A stretch of 7,995 nt of DNA, taken from the NCBI GenBank assembly GCA_900542085.1, contig UQMK01000049.1, positions 1 to 7,995 of the forward strand. The letters are read 5' to 3'. This document shows positions 5,961 through 7,995 of the stretch, piece after piece (position 1 is the first letter of the stretch; the number at the start of each line of letters is the position of its first letter). The DNA comes from an uncultured Collinsella sp. (GTDB taxonomy: Bacteria > Actinomycetota > Coriobacteriia > Coriobacteriales > Coriobacteriaceae). Below the pieces are notes generated by a model. The model saw only the letters and a list, made by a program, of their open reading frames with translations, had not been told where the DNA came from and made no database searches. The position numbers and the translations under genes are program-made.

Positions 5961-6458
5961 CTAGCGCTCCCGAGCAACGATGAGCTGGTCCATCTCTTCG
6001 ACATGCACGCCAACGGAGCCCTTGATACTCGAGAACTCAACGGAGTTGCACACCAAGATGGGAACCGTCACATCGTAGCCCTCGGCAGCAATTGCCTCGC
6101 GATCGAACTCGATGAGCACGTCGCCCTTATGGACGACATCGCCCACCTGTGCATGCACGCTAAAATGCTTGCCCTCAAGCTGAACAGTGTCCAAACCAAC
6201 GTGGATGAGCACGTCTAGGCCATCGACCGTGTTGAGCGCAACGGCGTGACCCGTGGGAAAAATGGCCTCGACCTTGGCGTCTGCCGGCGCAATCACACGC
6301 GTGCCGGTAGGCTGAATCGCCACGCCCTGGCCCAAAAGGCCGGTGGCAAATGTCTGGTCATTGACCTCGGACAACGGAATGACGTCGCCCGAGATGGGAG
6401 CATCCAGCGTAAGAACTCGTCCACGCATACCAAAAGACCTTAGGACTTTAGTGAACAT
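5961..6458 (-). CDS. Stand-alone PTS glucose-family EIIA component (crr-like)
   Basis: A 165-residue cytosolic phosphocarrier of the EIIA-Glc family. It accepts phosphate from HPr and passes it to the EIIB domain of glucose-type permeases (glucose, N-acetylglucosamine and related sugars). The beta-barrel core is complete: APISGDVIPLSEV (residues 20-32), FPTGHAVAL with the supporting His71, DVLIHVGLDTV with the phosphorylated His86, GDVVHKGD and the C-terminal strands. There is no EIIB or EIIC in the window, so it must act in trans. The start at 6458 gives MFTKVLRSFG and has GAGGGGGAG just upstream. A methionine seven residues earlier (6479) has no ribosome binding site. The gene follows glmM by 71 bases with no terminator between, so the two may be co-transcribed, although that gap is AT-rich enough to hold a promoter. 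Confidence 0.92.
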   Translation of the reverse strand: MFTKVLRSFGMRGRVLTLDAPISGDVIPLSEVNDQTFATGLLGQGVAIQPTGTRVIAPADAKVEAIFPTGHAVALNTVDGLDVLIHVGLDTVQLEGKHFSVHAQVGDVVHKGDVLIEFDREAIAAEGYDVTVPILVCNSVEFSSIKGSVGVHVEEMDQLIVARER

Positions 6459-6529
6459 GCTCCCCCTCGGACATACCAATCAATCAAAATAGCTTTAACA
6501 GTTTACCACTTGGCACCCGTTTTTGACCA

Positions 6530-7867
6530 TTAGGGAAGTTCGCGCTTGACAACCTCGACGATGTCGTCGACAACACGCTGGGTCAGCTCGTGCGTCTCGG
6601 CCTCGGCCATCACGCGGACCAGCGGCTCGGTACCACTCGGGCGCACCAGAATGCGGCCGCGGCCGTCAAGCTCCTTCTCGGCGGCAGCGACGGCGTCCCA
6701 AATGGGCTGGCAATCGTCCAGGCCGGCCTTGTTGTCCGAATGCACGTTGACAAGCACCTGAGGGTACTTCTTCATGATGCCGGCAAGGTCGGTGAGGGTA
6801 CGGCCGGTGCGCTTGAGCACGGCCAGCAGCTGCAGAGCCGTCACCAGGCCGTCACCGGTGGTGTTGTGCTCCAGGAAAATGATGTGGCCGGACTGTTCGC
6901 CGCCGATAACGGCGCCGTCCGCGAGCATACGCTCAAGAACGTAGCGATCGCCCACAGCGGTCTGAACCATTTCGAAGCCCTGCTCCTTCATAGCGATGGA
7001 GAAGCCAAGGTTGCACATGACGGTCGAGACGATCTCGGAGTTGGCGAGTTTGCCGCGGGCGGCGAGGTCAGAACCGCAGATAGCCAGGATGTAGTCACCG
7101 TCGATCTCATTGCCCTCACTGTCCACAAAGAGCACGCGATCGGCATCACCGTCGTGGGCCAGGCCAATATCGGCGTGGGTGCGCAGCACGAGCTCGCGCA
7201 GGGGCTCAAGGTGAGTGGAGCCGCACTCAACGTTAATGTCAGTGCCGCAATAATCGGTGTTGATAGCGTGCACCGTGGCGCCCAGGCGCTGCAGCGCGGC
7301 GGGCGTGGTCTGGCAAGAAGCGCCATGACCGCAGTCGACGGCAACGACTAGGCCATCGAGCCTCAGGCCATCAAGTGTATCGATGGCGTGGTCGACGTAT
7401 GCCTTGCGAGCGTCCTTCATCTTGATAATGTGGCCCACGCCGGCGCCAGTCGGCAGCGTATCGGCAGCCATGGCTTCCTCGGACATGACCCAGGCGCTGA
7501 TCTCTTCCTCGACAGCATCGGGAAGCTTCATACCCTTGCGGCTAAAGAACTTGATGCCGTTGAACTCCGGCGGATTGTGCGAAGCGGAGATGACGATGCC
7601 GCCGTCGAGCTCGTTCTGAACGGTGAGCAGCGCCACGGCGGGCGTGGGGATGACGCCGCAGCAATGCGGACGGCCGCCCTCGGCCATAATGCCGGCGGTC
7701 AGAGCGCTCTCGAGCATGGTGCCCGAAAGACGCGTGTCGCGGCCGATGCAGATGTCCGGACCAAGAAACTTAGTCGCCGCGCGGCCCAGGCGAAACGCGA
7801 GGTCGCACGAGAGGTCGGCATTGGCGACGCCACGGACGCCGTCGGTACCGAAGATGTTCTGGGGCAT
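6530..7867 (-). CDS. glmM: Phosphoglucosamine mutase
   Basis: A full-length 445-residue cytosolic enzyme that interconverts glucosamine-6-phosphate and glucosamine-1-phosphate, the precursor of UDP-GlcNAc for peptidoglycan. All four active-site loops are visible: the phosphoserine loop ISASHNP with Ser96; the metal loop DGDADR (residues 239-244); the sugar-binding GEQSGH (323-328); and the phosphate-binding RPSGTEP (409-415). The N-terminal FGTDGVRG is diagnostic of the GlmM branch of the phosphohexomutases. The ATG at 7867 has AAGGAG seven bases upstream. GlmM and NagB draw on the same substrate in opposite directions. Having both in one cluster points to a GlcN6P branch-point locus. Nothing is missing or truncated. 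Confidence 0.97.
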   Translation of the reverse strand: MPQNIFGTDGVRGVANADLSCDLAFRLGRAATKFLGPDICIGRDTRLSGTMLESALTAGIMAEGGRPHCCGVIPTPAVALLTVQNELDGGIVISASHNPPEFNGIKFFSRKGMKLPDAVEEEISAWVMSEEAMAADTLPTGAGVGHIIKMKDARKAYVDHAIDTLDGLRLDGLVVAVDCGHGASCQTTPAALQRLGATVHAINTDYCGTDINVECGSTHLEPLRELVLRTHADIGLAHDGDADRVLFVDSEGNEIDGDYILAICGSDLAARGKLANSEIVSTVMCNLGFSIAMKEQGFEMVQTAVGDRYVLERMLADGAVIGGEQSGHIIFLEHNTTGDGLVTALQLLAVLKRTGRTLTDLAGIMKKYPQVLVNVHSDNKAGLDDCQPIWDAVAAAEKELDGRGRILVRPSGTEPLVRVMAEAETHELTQRVVDDIVEVVKRELP

Positions 7868-7874
7868 AGGATCG

Positions 7875-7880
7875 CTCCTT
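7875..7880 (-). promoter_or_regulatory. Ribosome binding site of glmM
   Basis: A consensus AAGGAG on the minus strand lies seven bases before the ATG at 7867. The glmM promoter should lie within the roughly 45 bases up to the preceding terminator, or farther upstream with read-through. TATATC near 7892-7897 is a possible -10 without a recognisable -35. Confidence 0.7.
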
Positions 7881-7916
7881 CCCTAGCAGGCGATATACAA
7901 CCGCCCACCCTAGTCG

Positions 7917-7958
7917 AAAAAGAAAAGCGGGACCCGCCGAGGAATCGGCAGGGCCCGC
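7917..7958 (-). terminator. Rho-independent terminator of a gene beyond the right edge
   Basis: On the minus strand a 14-base-pair stem (7958-7945 with 7940-7927), carrying one mismatch and one wobble and a four-base loop, is followed by TTTTCTTTTT. It ends a minus-strand transcript entering from the right and so makes glmM the likely first gene of its own unit. No stop codon lies between 7995 and the hairpin in two of the three minus frames, and the third stops only beyond it (7909-7911). The terminated gene therefore most likely ends outside the window. Confidence 0.88.
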
Positions 7959-7966
7959 CTGTACAT

Positions 7967-7987
7967 TGTATCTCGGAAGGGGATACA
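7967..7987 (-). other. Small hairpin ahead of the right-hand terminator
   Basis: TGTATC (7967-7972) and GATACA (7982-7987) pair, extended by a T-G and a C-G pair to a five-base loop. It sits in what would be the 3' untranslated region of the gene beyond the edge, or in a small RNA ending at the terminator. No identity can be given. Confidence 0.3.
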
Positions 7988-7995
7988 GCTCGTTG

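Noticed and set aside
6590..7351. Plus-strand 253-codon open frame opposite glmM
   Set aside because: It mirrors the codon structure of glmM, which has complete catalytic motifs on the other strand. It has no independent start signal.

Overview
The window looks like ordinary chromosomal DNA from a high-GC Gram-positive anaerobe. My best guess is a member of the Coriobacteriia close to Collinsella. This is inferred from C/G-ending codon use in most genes, strong AAGGAG/GAGGAG ribosome binding sites, a SARP/BTAD-type regulator (a family centred on Actinobacteria) and a stand-alone glucose-family PTS EIIA. It is not proven by any marker gene.

Layout, left to right. (1) The 3' tail of an unidentified plus-strand gene runs into a class I SAM-dependent methyltransferase. 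The methyltransferase most likely starts at a GTG at 97, behind AGGAGG, so the hydrophobic stretch readable upstream is not part of the protein. (2) After a 158-base spacer with two small hairpins comes yhbY, a CRM-domain ribosome-assembly RNA-binding protein, which ends in a strong intrinsic terminator. (3) Convergent to it is a 999-residue minus-strand regulator. It has a MalT-like STAND ATPase at the N-terminus, a long helical middle, and a SARP-type winged helix plus BTAD domain at the C-terminus. (4) A 386-base gene-free stretch upstream of the regulator carries several repeated short words. (5) Three further minus-strand genes follow, in transcription order glmM, a crr-like EIIA and nagB. 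They are bounded by an upstream terminator near 7917-7958 and a downstream terminator near 4899-4927. The spacer before nagB holds a perfect 12-bp hairpin and three smaller ones.

How the genes fit together. GlmM takes glucosamine-6-phosphate (GlcN6P) towards UDP-GlcNAc and the cell wall. NagB takes GlcN6P back to fructose-6-phosphate and ammonia for glycolysis. The EIIA can pass phosphate from HPr to glucose or N-acetylglucosamine permeases encoded elsewhere. The cluster therefore sits on the GlcN6P branch point between wall synthesis and catabolism. The large regulator lies directly downstream of nagB on the same strand but behind its terminator, so any regulatory link is speculation.

I saw no CRISPR array, tRNA, rRNA, insertion sequence or recognised defence system. 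The parts most worth a second look are the regulator's domain order, the structured nagB leader, the repeat-rich region upstream of the regulator, and a degenerate RNA-binding loop in YhbY.
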